Shown here: one piece after another, positions 17,317 through 25,964 of the stretch | How positions within the stretch are numbered: the first letter of the stretch is position 1 | How the letters are laid out: every line of letters starts with the position of its first letter | NCBI GenBank assembly: GCA_039821555.1 | Contig: JBCBNX010000003.1 | Span: 248,001-312,000, forward strand | From: Bacteroidota bacterium | GTDB taxonomy: Bacteria; Bacteroidota; Rhodothermia; Rhodothermales; Rubricoccaceae | Length of the DNA stretch: 64,000 nt | Direction: 5' to 3' | Made by a program: the position numbers and the translations under genes | Notes under the pieces: model-generated | Told to the model about the DNA's origin: nothing | The model's database searches: none | Seen by the model: the letters and a program-made list of their open reading frames with translations, nothing else

Positions 17317-17544
17317 CTACAGGTTGGGCACCTCCGTGTTGTCTCGCCCGGACACTTTCCAGATCAGCACACGCGCGCCGTCGTCGGTGCCAGAGTCGGC
17401 CAGCAGGCGCACGTAGAACATGCCCGGTTTGAGCTTCCGGTATCGCTCCTTGAAGCTGTCGATCCACTCTTGCAGCTTCGTATTGGGGTTGTCCTTGGTC
17501 GGGACGCGCAGTTCGGCCTGCGTCGTGTCTATCGGCAGCAGCAC
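17317..17544 (-). CDS. Small hypothetical protein or gene remnant
   Basis: Seventy-five codons from a GTG at 17544; the frame is open back to a TAG at 17575-17577. The sequence (PTKDNPNTKLQEWIDSFKER, then KPGMFYVRLLADSGTDDGARVL) looks like real folded protein rather than noise, with a helix followed by beta strands. There is no strong start and it is short, so it may be the 3' end of a decayed gene. It lies between the DUF4062 gene and the Panacea pair, on their strand. I do not recognise the family. Confidence 0.4.
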   Translation of the reverse strand: MLLPIDTTQAELRVPTKDNPNTKLQEWIDSFKERYRKLKPGMFYVRLLADSGTDDGARVLIWKVSGRDNTEVPNL

Positions 17545-17654
17545 ATCCGTCAGGTCTGCGAGTGGCTTCCTACTCTAAGGGTGGATCAACACACAATCAC
17601 ACGGTCGTCGCTCGCGTTGCGGAGGAGGCGGCGTCAATAAACACCACTCGCGTG

Positions 17655-18797
17655 CTAAGACACGAGCTTGCGGCGCAAGTAGGTCAGCACGCGCGAGACC
17701 TCGTCGTCGGGGTTACCGAGGTCGCTACGGCTCACTGTGCGCGGAGCAGGGAGCGGCGTGAGCGGGGTGGGCGATTGCTGCTGGTGGCCCCACGCCTGCG
17801 GAAGGACGGAGCTACCACCCTGCGAGACTCCCGCTACAGCCACATCGAATCGAAGGCGCTCATAACGGAGGTGGGGGTCCTCCTGCGCATACATCGCTCC
17901 GGCAAAACGAAACACCGCAGTCAGCTTGGCCTCGACGTACGCTTCATCGAGGGTATAGGAGAGGGCACCCATGCCGCGCTGACTTGAAGTGGGCTCCAAC
18001 GGGATGTCTACGACGACCAAGCCGTTTTCGTGGACCTCGATCCGTCCTGTCTGCTCGTCTCGCCAGTTTTGGAGCGGCTCTGCGCGCTCCACGACGAGCG
18101 CTTGGCCCCGGACATGGGGCCGCACCGGCTGCCCGTAGGCGACGAGCCGGTGCGCGGGATTTTGCGCCGCTACCATCACAGCGTGGTGAAATGCCTCTTC
18201 GTCGAGCCGCCTCGGGTCTATGACTTCGCCAGCGCGTTCCGGCGCGAGCACGAAGCGAAGCGTCCGCTCAACGCGCTGCTGCTGTTGAGGCGTGGCGGCA
18301 CCTACGTCGAGTGCCAGAGCACGAAGAGCGTCGGCGTTGAAGAGCATCGCGTCGGTAGGGAGAGGGTCGATAGAGGCAACGGCCCGCTCAACCTCGGCGG
18401 CGAGCGAAGCTGCGTCGGTGAAGGTGCGGCGGAAGAAGCCAGTCGTGTAGTCGCTTACGGCAGTGACGAGCCGCTCGGCATCGGCGTCGCGCCGAACACC
18501 ATCTTGCACGAATGCGCGCACGGGCAGCTTCCGCTGCTGTGCTTCGCGTAGCTCCTCTTCGACGACCAGCAACCCAGATGGGGCCGTCCACCCGCCACGT
18601 TCCCCGACGATCAGGATCAGTCCGTCCGACGCTGCCACGAGGTCGAGGCAAGCCGTTCGCGATGAGTCGCCGAGCGAAGGCCAGTCTTCTGCCATCACCG
18701 CCTTCCGGCCCGCCGCTTCGATACCTGCGCGAGCTGCCTGACGAAACGGTTCATACCCTTTCATCACGGAGCTGACAAAGATTTTCGGTGAGCTCAT
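17655..18797 (-). CDS. DUF4062-domain protein
   Basis: A 380-residue cytoplasmic protein. Residues 1 to about 105 form a DUF4062 domain: KIFVSSVMKGYEPFRQAARAG, DWPSLGDSSRTACLDLVAASDGLILIVGERGG, then EELREAQQRKLPVRAFVQDG. This has the Rossmann-like, nucleotide-sensor character of TIR/SLOG-type proteins. The remaining 270 residues are an alpha/beta region I cannot name; the NTPase module that often follows DUF4062 is not seen. Its start overlaps the helicase stop by four bases (ATGA), so it is translationally coupled to that gene and part of the methyltransferase operon. A sensor or effector role in defence is inferred from context only. Confidence 0.8.
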   Translation of the reverse strand: MSSPKIFVSSVMKGYEPFRQAARAGIEAAGRKAVMAEDWPSLGDSSRTACLDLVAASDGLILIVGERGGWTAPSGLLVVEEELREAQQRKLPVRAFVQDGVRRDADAERLVTAVSDYTTGFFRRTFTDAASLAAEVERAVASIDPLPTDAMLFNADALRALALDVGAATPQQQQRVERTLRFVLAPERAGEVIDPRRLDEEAFHHAVMVAAQNPAHRLVAYGQPVRPHVRGQALVVERAEPLQNWRDEQTGRIEVHENGLVVVDIPLEPTSSQRGMGALSYTLDEAYVEAKLTAVFRFAGAMYAQEDPHLRYERLRFDVAVAGVSQGGSSVLPQAWGHQQQSPTPLTPLPAPRTVSRSDLGNPDDEVSRVLTYLRRKLVS

Positions 18798-19417
18798 GCA
18801 GCTCCTCGGGTTCGAAGGGTACCGGGCCGCTCTACGAGTGTGCTGCCGTCGAGGTAGCCAAGCATGAGTGGCCGCGGGTCGCGGCAGAAGCCTTCGGCGA
18901 AGCCTTTAAGCAACCGCGACTCGTTCAGCACGTCGGCGTCGTTGGAGAGGTGGTCTACGAGCGTCCGCGTCGTGAGCACGATCAGCTTGGCGCGCGCCCG
19001 AGAGGCCATCACGTTGAAGCGGGTGAGGCTGTAGAGGAACTCGTCCTCGGCCTCGATCAAGTCGGGGTCGCCCAGCCCAAAGGAGGCCACGATCACGTCG
19101 CGCTCTTGCCCCTGAAATCGCTCGACGGTGTCGACGGCTGACCAGATCAGCTTCGGATCGTGTTCGGGGAACGCGCGCATCAACTCCTGCACGACCAGAC
19201 CCATCTGGGCTTTGTGCGGCGTTACAACGCCTACGCCTCGCGTCCAAAAACTCTCGGGAGTGTACGGCGCTAAGGCGCTGCCACCCGGCGTGAGCTCGCC
19301 CGAGAGCTGTGCGCTCGCGTGCCGGTAAAGCAGCCACAACATCGACGCCACGGCCTGCGCCTCGAATGCGTTGACCTGGCTGCTCACCTCGTCTTCGTAG
19401 ACGAAGCACGCGGCAGG
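18794..19417 (-). pseudogene. C-terminal part of split SF1 helicase, beyond the in-frame TAG
   Basis: This is the same reading frame as the upstream 1298-residue protein, continuing directly after a single TAG (19418-19420). It reads PAACFVYEDEVSSQVNAFEA, which is the normal continuation of such helicases. It contains motif V (VDTVERFQGQERDVIVASFG) and motif VI (LYSLTRFNVMASRARAKLIV). The first possible restart is a GTG at 19387 with no good ribosome-binding context, and a product from there would lack motifs I-III. Motor activity therefore needs read-through, a suppressor tRNA or reversion. The amber falls where a sense codon such as CAG would suffice, so one substitution explains it. Confidence 0.85.
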
Positions 19418-22400
19418 CTAGGCTGGGTCGAGCAGCGCCGACCAGCCGGGCGTCCAGTGGAGCGCGTCGGGCCAGTCGGCGGGGCGCTCGTCGGGGAGAC
19501 GGCCCACGTAGCCAGTGACCTCCAGGCTGTCATTACGAAGATCGAGAGCGACGTGTACGTCCGCGCGTCCGCGCGGCAGGAGCGCGAGTCGGAGGTCGGG
19601 GTGGAAGGCGTGGAGGCCCGCGTCGTAGCCCGCGCGCCGCGTGAAGGCGACGAGCGTCTCGTTCGAGCGGTAGTTCACCTGCAGCGCCTGCGGTGCGACG
19701 CCGTGTCGGTGCCGCGCGAACCCGTAGACCGACCCCACAAGGTGCTCCAACCCCGCCGGTGCGTCGGCTTTGTGGATCGGGGCGAGTTGAAGGTCGTCGC
19801 CAGCGAGCACGATGGCTCCGTCGTCGCGGCGCTTGCTCACCAGCAGCGTGCTCGCCGCCACGTCAAGCTGCGAGGCCTCGTCGATCACCACGAGGTCGAA
19901 CCACCGGCTGTGCGGCAGGCGCTTTCTCGTGCCGCCGCTGGGGTAGCTCTTGAAGCTCGTCGACATGGCGAGGTTGTGTAGCTGGTGCGGCGTTGTGCCC
20001 ACGATCACAATGCCCTCGTCGGAGTCCAACCGATCCTTGAGCGCGAGCACGTCGGGCGTCCCCCTCTCGTAGAGCGAACCCGGCGTGACGGCGACGACAC
20101 CAGGGTGCTTCTTCTGCTTTTTGTCGCTAAGCAGGTTGTAGCCGCTCTGCACGCGATACAGCTCGTACGGCTTCTCGGGGAGCACCTGCGGCAGCAGCTC
20201 GTCTAGCCCTAGCAGCACGTTGTCCATCGCCCGGTACGAGTGCGCCGCGATGAGCACGCGGAGGCCACGCCCAGAGGCCTGTGCTTCGGCAGCAGCGGCA
20301 GCGACGATGCCGCGTAGTGTCCGGCTCTTCCCAGTTCCAGGAGGCCCCCAGACGAGCGTCAGCCCGCGCGTGAGCGCTGCCTCCCACGCTGCCCACTGCG
20401 ATTCGTTGAGCGCATAGCCAGCAGCCTCCAGCGCGTCTCGGGCTGTGTCCAGGTCACGCGGCACAGCCTGCTCGGAGAGGGCTTGCGCGTTCCACAGATA
20501 CTCCGAGAGCGGCGTCTCGGGATCAGGGTTGGTGGGGGCCGAATCGGGCTCGACGCCAAGCGCTAGCGCCGCCTGCGGATCAAGCCGCGCTGAGGCGGGC
20601 CTACCGAGACCCGCTAGTGTCTCCTGGACCTTGCGCTCCAGGTAGTCCTTGCTCGTCGGGTCGAGCATCACGTCGCCCGCGAAGTCGTAGGCCCCACACG
20701 CTTCCAGGTCCGGTACGCAGTTCGTGTGCCACGGCTTGAGCGCGATCAGCCCTGCCTCCCGGTCGATGGCCTTCACCGACACTGAAGTCAGCCCCGCCTC
20801 GGAGACACTGCCTCGTGGGTTCCCGTCGATGGTGATCCCGTACTCATCGAGTAGCGGAAAGGCCGATTTGTTGAGCAGATCGGGGTGCGCGCGGGGTGCG
20901 AGAGCGTACCCTAGAGCGGGCGGCCGCACGTTGAACTGCCGCGACGTGTCCGATAGCCGATAGACCCATAGCCCGTCGCTTGCTGGAAGTGCCTCGCCGG
21001 TTGCCGCGCGCAGCTGCTCCAGCGCCTCGCCCCGATCCGGGCCTTCCAGCCGCTCAGTCAAGAGCGCTGACTTGAACCGGGTCACCCGCTCGTGCGGCGG
21101 CATCGCCCGCACCGCCTGCGCCTCCAGCTCGTCGAGAGCGCCCCCGAGTCGCGTGAACTCGTGTAGGACAACGGCTTCAGCGGGAGCGTTCTTCATTCGG
21201 CTGGGCGTCTTGCCAAGCAGTGGGGCTCGCGTCTGGAGCTGCCGCTTCAGTAGCGTCTCCAGGTGGGCGACGACGAGGCGCAGCGCGGTCATCTTCTTCT
21301 GCGTAGTCTCCTCGATCACCCGCAGCGTCTGCGTCCAGTTGCCGCGCCGCTCCCACATCTCGTGCAGGCGCTCAGGCGGGATCAGGTCAGAGAGCGGATC
21401 GCGGAAAAGCGGGTGGACTGCTGGCACGCGCCAGGCTCCCTCCTCGGCCTCCTCGCCGGGGCCAACGTAGGCGTCGGGCTTGAAGCTCTTGACTACCTCC
21501 AGGAGCGTGTAGTGGTGCGGTACCGGCGCAGCCACGGTGTTCTGCACCACGTTCGAGACAAGCGTAAACGGCGACTTGTGCGACGCCTCTTCGGGGTGCT
21601 GGAGTAACTCTGGCGGCGTGAACAGCCACGCTGTGCCTCTGAGCTTCGGATCGGCCAGGATGGCGGGCAGGTGCCGCGATACGACGCGTGCAAGCTGCTT
21701 GCGCTGCGCCTCGTCCCAGAGGTAAAGCTGGTAGGTGCTCGTTTGGTGCTTGTCATTGCCGTAGTCCAGCTTCCGGCGGCCAGTAGCCACGTCGGCCTCG
21801 TCCGCCTCCCGTACGTCGTCGAGGACGCCCTTGAGCGCGCGCAGGAACGCGAGCAGCTGCTTGCGCTCCGCCTCTGGCGTCCGCTCCGCGACAACGTACG
21901 TCTCTTGGAACCCGTTGAACCGGTCGTACCGTCGCTGCTGGCGTTCCTCGTCGGAGCCGTACGGCAACGGCTCGCTCCAGAAGCCCCGCAGGCTGAAGGT
22001 CGCCGTGATGGCGCTGGCGAGGTCGTAGTCGAGGAACAGGTAGAGACGCAGGTCGGCGTAGCTCGGCATGAGCGCGTCGCCACCGGAGTTGGGCACCACG
22101 AAAGCCTCGCTCGTCTCCAACGACTTCGCGCGGTTCGGGTAGAGCGTCCGCTTGGCGCGAAGCGTCTGGCTGGCGTCGAACGCGCCGTGGCTGGCTGGCA
22201 GCGCGGCTAGCTCGCCTACGGTACGCGCTGCACCGCTCAGCAGACGCGCGCCGCCGCGCGAGAGCCCTACCACGCGTGATGGGTGGCCCTTGTGCTCGGC
22301 TTGTGGCCAGCAGTGAAGTGCCTCGTTGGTAGGCTTGCCGTCCTTTCCTGGGGGCCACGGATACCCGAGGTACTCGCACCCCTGGCACCGATAGTTGACG

Positions 22401-23314
22401 TGGCCTGGGAGGTCGTCCAGCGGTGTGGAAAGCACCTGGGGAAGCTCCTCCAGGAAGAACCGCGCCAGCCGCGCCGCTAGTGCGTCTACGGGGGCAATCT
22501 GGAGGTCTTCGGCCAGGGCTGCATCCATCTCGACAGGCGTCAAGCTGCGGGCGTGCTGCTCCGCCTCTTTCTTCGCCTTGACCACGGCGGAGTCCTCGTA
22601 GGTGCCGGGCCAGACCGCTGGTGCTGCCGTTACCACGAAGCGGTCGGCCAGCCCATGCTCCTCTAGCCACGCCGCGAGCGCCATCGAATAGTAGACCACC
22701 TCAGCGAAATAGTGCGCACCCGGCTCCGCCGCCTGCTTGATATCGATCACACGAAGCCGCATGCGTTCGTCGTGCGCCTCTATGCGTCTCATCTGGCCGT
22801 CCGGTAGCACCGCATGGCCTAGCCAGTCGGTACCCGTAGTGTCCGGGGGGCGCTCCCAAGCAGCGCGATTCTGCACCGGACCGAGCACCTGGATCAGGTC
22901 CGGGCGTGCGTCGCCGACACTCACAGACTCCTCTCTCGCGTCCTTCAGTTCGCCGATACCGATCGCCCGGCGGAAGTGCTCAGTGTGCGCTTCAAAGGTC
23001 GCCTCTACGATAAGCGTCCCTGGCTTAATCTTGTGGAGGACATCGATGAGTTGCACCTGGCCGATCCTGCCGTCAAGTAGCCGCTTGGCTATGACCCGCT
23101 GGGAGCCGAATACGCCTTCAACTTCGCTCACCTTCTGCTCCTGCCATTCCATTCCAGCTCGCCCAGTCAATCCGAGCCCTGCGCGGGCCGTTTGGGGCTG
23201 GGGCATCCCTCGTACGGCGCGTTCCGCCCTTGAGGTGTAAAGCTGCAGAAGCAACTGCCGACGACAGCCCGTACGGAGGAAGAGAGAAAGTGCCTTCTTA
23301 GCGAAGGAGGGCAT
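19418..23314 (-). CDS. Cas4/RecB-like nuclease fused to SF1 helicase, amber-truncated
   Basis: The N-terminal 1298 residues of a protein that would be about 1507 long. The N-terminus has a RecB/Cas4-like nuclease: Asp139 in ARPDL, DIK (191-193) and YFAEVVYYSM, with Cys17, Cys310, Cys313 and Cys335 placed as in iron-sulfur nucleases (C...CxxC...C). A long middle region follows. The helicase begins with Walker A GPPGTGKS (990-997), then DEAS (from 1145) and GDDLQLAPI. It stops at a TAG after LLDPA, before motifs V and VI. The gene begins two bases after the methyltransferase stop and its full frame ends overlapping DUF4062. DNA processing in defence is the likely role. Confidence 0.85.
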   Translation of the reverse strand: MPSFAKKALSLFLRTGCRRQLLLQLYTSRAERAVRGMPQPQTARAGLGLTGRAGMEWQEQKVSEVEGVFGSQRVIAKRLLDGRIGQVQLIDVLHKIKPGTLIVEATFEAHTEHFRRAIGIGELKDAREESVSVGDARPDLIQVLGPVQNRAAWERPPDTTGTDWLGHAVLPDGQMRRIEAHDERMRLRVIDIKQAAEPGAHYFAEVVYYSMALAAWLEEHGLADRFVVTAAPAVWPGTYEDSAVVKAKKEAEQHARSLTPVEMDAALAEDLQIAPVDALAARLARFFLEELPQVLSTPLDDLPGHVNYRCQGCEYLGYPWPPGKDGKPTNEALHCWPQAEHKGHPSRVVGLSRGGARLLSGAARTVGELAALPASHGAFDASQTLRAKRTLYPNRAKSLETSEAFVVPNSGGDALMPSYADLRLYLFLDYDLASAITATFSLRGFWSEPLPYGSDEERQQRRYDRFNGFQETYVVAERTPEAERKQLLAFLRALKGVLDDVREADEADVATGRRKLDYGNDKHQTSTYQLYLWDEAQRKQLARVVSRHLPAILADPKLRGTAWLFTPPELLQHPEEASHKSPFTLVSNVVQNTVAAPVPHHYTLLEVVKSFKPDAYVGPGEEAEEGAWRVPAVHPLFRDPLSDLIPPERLHEMWERRGNWTQTLRVIEETTQKKMTALRLVVAHLETLLKRQLQTRAPLLGKTPSRMKNAPAEAVVLHEFTRLGGALDELEAQAVRAMPPHERVTRFKSALLTERLEGPDRGEALEQLRAATGEALPASDGLWVYRLSDTSRQFNVRPPALGYALAPRAHPDLLNKSAFPLLDEYGITIDGNPRGSVSEAGLTSVSVKAIDREAGLIALKPWHTNCVPDLEACGAYDFAGDVMLDPTSKDYLERKVQETLAGLGRPASARLDPQAALALGVEPDSAPTNPDPETPLSEYLWNAQALSEQAVPRDLDTARDALEAAGYALNESQWAAWEAALTRGLTLVWGPPGTGKSRTLRGIVAAAAAEAQASGRGLRVLIAAHSYRAMDNVLLGLDELLPQVLPEKPYELYRVQSGYNLLSDKKQKKHPGVVAVTPGSLYERGTPDVLALKDRLDSDEGIVIVGTTPHQLHNLAMSTSFKSYPSGGTRKRLPHSRWFDLVVIDEASQLDVAASTLLVSKRRDDGAIVLAGDDLQLAPIHKADAPAGLEHLVGSVYGFARHRHGVAPQALQVNYRSNETLVAFTRRAGYDAGLHAFHPDLRLALLPRGRADVHVALDLRNDSLEVTGYVGRLPDERPADWPDALHWTPGWSALLDPA

Positions 23315-23316
23315 GG

Positions 23317-24429
23317 TCAGTGCGTAGTCTTGAGAGTGTCGGGCACCACCAGGTCCACGCCGATGGCATTCCGCCCCAATGCTGCCGCAGCAAGTAGCGT
23401 CGTCCCGCTTCCCATGAACGGGTCAAGCACAGTGCCTGGCGTAGTTGGAGCGCCGCAGTCGCAGCGGTCCCAGCCCAAATGAAGTTTAGGCCCGAAGGTG
23501 AACTCCCTAAAGTAGCCCCCCAGCGCCTGCTTTGCTTCCTCTGCTAACGTCTGCACATGTGGAGCATTGCGCCCCGACCCGTTCTGGAGACGCTTGCCTT
23601 TCCCAGCGTCCGAAATGCCAACGGCACGAATCGCTGCTAGGTGTGCGTCCGTCAGCTTGTGCCGCTCGAAGAGCTCCATGGCACGTCGTGCCTGGGGTCG
23701 TTGCTCGTCGAGCTTGGCGCTTGGTGCCAGGACCCGTGTGTACGGGCAGCCGCATTTTGAGCAGACCCGCTCAGGGCAGCCCAACAGAATAGCCCGCCGC
23801 GCTAGCTCTGGCGGAAAAGGCGCGAGGTGATCGCTTCGGCTCCGGGCGGGATGGAGGTCCCACGCATCGCCGGGGTTCGCCGACCGGCCCAGGTCGTTCG
23901 CCAGTGCGTAGAGGTCGAAGAAGTAGTCGCTTGCCTTGCGCGCTCGCGTGAGGTGAAAGACCGGCTCGTGCCTGCTCGCCAGCCGGTATGGTCGAGGCTC
24001 GGGCATCCCAATCGCCTTTGTCCACGAGACGTGGTTGGCGACGCGCCACCCGGCATCGCGCGCGGCCACCTCGAAGCGAGCTGGCACGCCTGCCAGAAAG
24101 CCGCCGCGGTACGTGTCGCCGATGTTGAGGAAGACTGACCCGTGTGGCTTCAGCAACCGAGCCCACCCATTTAGAGTGTCGACAAGAGCCTCGACGTAGG
24201 CTTTCGGGGTGGCTTCCTGGCCGAGTTGGTCGTCGTGGCCGTAGTCGCGCCGCTTCCAATAGGGTGGGGACGTAACGATCAGGTCTACACTTCCGGCAAC
24301 TAGAAATGAGAGGTCGCGGGCATCACCTTCGTGTCGCTCAGGCGCTTGCGCAGGAAGATGGGCATCAGGAAATGCTCCAACTGCCCCATCAGAGCAGGAC
24401 GAGGGCAGCTCATTTCGGTCGGAGGTCAT
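23317..24429 (-). CDS. DNA methyltransferase (beta-class, N4-cytosine or N6-adenine)
   Basis: A 370-residue DNA methyltransferase. Motif IV is TSPPYW (in LIVTSPPYWKRRDYG), which in this family often goes with N4-cytosine methylation, and motif I is DPFMGSGTT near the C-terminus, again beta-class order. Two cysteine pairs (CSKCGCPY and CDCGAP) between them suggest a zinc-binding target-recognition insert. It is the first gene of an operon: two bases separate it from the nuclease-helicase gene, which is coupled to DUF4062. The likely job is self-marking for the nuclease next door. The leader (CTTCTCCTTTTACAAGTCC before the ATG) is pyrimidine-rich. Confidence 0.9.
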   Translation of the reverse strand: MTSDRNELPSSCSDGAVGAFPDAHLPAQAPERHEGDARDLSFLVAGSVDLIVTSPPYWKRRDYGHDDQLGQEATPKAYVEALVDTLNGWARLLKPHGSVFLNIGDTYRGGFLAGVPARFEVAARDAGWRVANHVSWTKAIGMPEPRPYRLASRHEPVFHLTRARKASDYFFDLYALANDLGRSANPGDAWDLHPARSRSDHLAPFPPELARRAILLGCPERVCSKCGCPYTRVLAPSAKLDEQRPQARRAMELFERHKLTDAHLAAIRAVGISDAGKGKRLQNGSGRNAPHVQTLAEEAKQALGGYFREFTFGPKLHLGWDRCDCGAPTTPGTVLDPFMGSGTTLLAAAALGRNAIGVDLVVPDTLKTTH

Positions 24430-24738
24430 GGACTTGTAAAAGGAGAAGGCACCTCGCGCTGAAGTAACGAAACGAATCCGACCTGATCAATGGGAGGGCG
24501 ACGCATGCGTGTCAGACCAAGATCATGTTGACAGCTTTCTTGAAGACTCTTCTCCCCTTCTCGGGAATATCTGCCAAAGGACGCGCTGAAATAGGCCTTG
24601 TCTGAGATTCGAGATATGAAAGCGGGCCGACGAGCCAGAATGCGTCTGCAAGGCCCGCGAAGCAGCTGTAGCTGAGCTACGGCGATACAGCTGCACGAAG
24701 CAGGCGCTCTTCGGGGCGAGGTGCAGCCCAGAAATTGA
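24430..24738. other. Intergenic region upstream of the methyltransferase operon
   Basis: No gene is seen. It must hold the promoter of the minus-strand operon, but I cannot pick one confidently. A cruciform-like inverted repeat lies at 24662-24694: GCAGCTGTA and TACAGCTGC enclose a smaller GTAGC-TGA-GCTAC. It could be an operator or a terminator. Confidence 0.45.
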
Positions 24739-25167
24739 ATCTCAGACAGACCCCAGGCTCGGCTGCTTCGCGCGCTTCCCTTTCAACTGCCCAATGGGGA
24801 TGCAGCATGGGATCTTTTGACGGGCCCAGACCTCCTCCTTGTGGTTCGAGACACGCAGGACAACGTGATTGCCCGCTCGACACAACCTGTTGTGTCAGAT
24901 GTCGGTCCTGGCAGTTTGCCGCTTTGGTTCACACTAGAGGCGCAGGTAGCCGATCTAGAGCGTGTGTACATCCTCTCAGTCTATGATCATGACGAATGGT
25001 CCGCGAACGAGTTGATGTTCGAGACCCAGCCTTTTGCTGCGGCTGACGCTCAGCGGGACGGGCGGTTGCATCGCGGACTGCTCAGCCACGGCGGCCAGCC
25101 GATTGGCAGCGTTCACTTCCGATTCGACGCATCGGAGGAGAAGCCGACAGCGAAGGTCAGTTGGTGA
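24739..25167 (+). pseudogene. C2-like domain fragment without a proper start
   Basis: An open frame of 142 codons reads SDRPQARLLRALPFQLPNGD, AWDLLTGPDLLLVVRDTQDN and later VYDHDEWSANELM. The pattern of a short beta domain with Asp-rich loops resembles C2-type modules of bacterial envelope proteins. No ATG or GTG opens the domain; the first standard alternative is TTG at 24817, which would remove its first strand. The upstream frame ends at a TGA at 24736. It is therefore probably a 5'-truncated remnant, although TTG initiation cannot be excluded. It is divergent from the methyltransferase operon and followed by the right-hand GGGGCACCC repeats. Confidence 0.55.
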
Positions 25168-25173
25168 CCTGCC

Positions 25174-25208
25174 GAGGCGGGGCACCCGATGTCGAGGCGG
25201 GGCACCCG
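25174..25208. repeat. Right-end GAGGCGGGGCACCCG direct repeat pair
   Basis: Two identical 15-bp copies at 25174-25188 and 25194-25208, with starts 20 bp apart. The core AGGCGGGGCACCCG also occurs at 6346-6359 in the left cluster, so both ends of the island carry the same spaced motif. A shared binding protein is inferred. Confidence 0.6.
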
Positions 25209-25231
25209 GCCGCAAATCCCGGCTATTTGCT

Positions 25232-25621
25232 TCAAATGGCCGTGTCGTCGTGCCACCAATCAGGGAGCGCCCGGACAGGAGCATGCGGTTCTATGCCCCC
25301 ATCTGCTGCCCTTTGAGCGCGACGGCGGTCCATCAAGGCCTTCCACCGCTCCAGACTTTCGCCTGATTCCTGACTAGGCACGCCCGCGAGCAGTCCAGCA
25401 ACGCTCAGATCCTCGTCGAGAAGCGGCCAATGCATACCGCCTGGGTAGACTTCGACGATTTCCCGTTCTTCACGCTCTGCGTAGAGAAGTCGAGGGCTCC
25501 ACGCAAGCGGGAACGACAGCATGCGTCCGTCTGACAGTTCAACGCAGACGGCATCACGCCCCACCTGCGCCTCAACAGCTTCGGGATGCGTGGAGCGTTT
25601 GACCGACCGCTTTTCGTTCAT
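25232..25621 (-). CDS. DUF2442-domain protein
   Basis: A 129-residue protein with the DUF2442 pattern: VCVELSDGRMLSFPLAWSPRL, then PGGMHWPLLDEDLSVAGLLAG. These are small proteins of unknown biochemical function, usually found with DUF4160 partners and often listed near toxin-antitoxin or mobile loci. No DUF4160 partner is visible upstream, so the pair seems incomplete. The C-terminal 40 residues (RWKALMDRRRAQRAADG...) extend past the domain. It faces the C2-like fragment and is the last gene before attR. Confidence 0.75.
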   Translation of the reverse strand: MNEKRSVKRSTHPEAVEAQVGRDAVCVELSDGRMLSFPLAWSPRLLYAEREEREIVEVYPGGMHWPLLDEDLSVAGLLAGVPSQESGESLERWKALMDRRRAQRAADGGIEPHAPVRALPDWWHDDTAI

Positions 25622-25964
25622 CAGGGGTTCGGCTATGCTGGAGTTCGACGAGAAGGTCTTCGTGTCCGTTCAAGAGAAGGCTTTGTCGAGCCGAAAACCC
25701 GGTCGTACTTCGAGTCAGGAACCAGAAAGCTCGCCACTCGCCTCCGAACAATACCCGAAGGAGTGGATCAGACTCAAGCTACAAATGGCCTGCGAGGTCC
25801 ATGCTTCCCGGGATGTCCAGCACGTCGATTCTGGACGGCTTGTCTACACTTCGCCGGACTCAGGCGAAGCTGCTTATGCGGTCACGCACATGCCCAGGCG
25901 TTGGTACATCAGATGTAACACTTTTTCTGAAACAGCTCCCATATGACCCAAATAAGCAACTTTA
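25622..25964. other. Right-end non-coding stretch of the island
   Basis: Open frames on the plus strand (25521-25946 and 25586-25918) lack family resemblance and normal composition, so I see no supported gene. The last 50 bases before attR are AT-rich. This would be the attP right arm if integrase-binding sites exist here. Confidence 0.5.

Noticed and set aside
3293..25921. GATGTAGCAC (3293-3302) and GATGTAACAC (25912-25921) as integrase arm sites
   Set aside because: A single 9-of-10 match on each side at different distances from the cores is easily due to chance.
25521..25946. Plus-strand frames opposite and beyond the DUF2442 gene
   Set aside because: They are antisense to DUF2442 in their first part and lack recognisable sequence in the rest.
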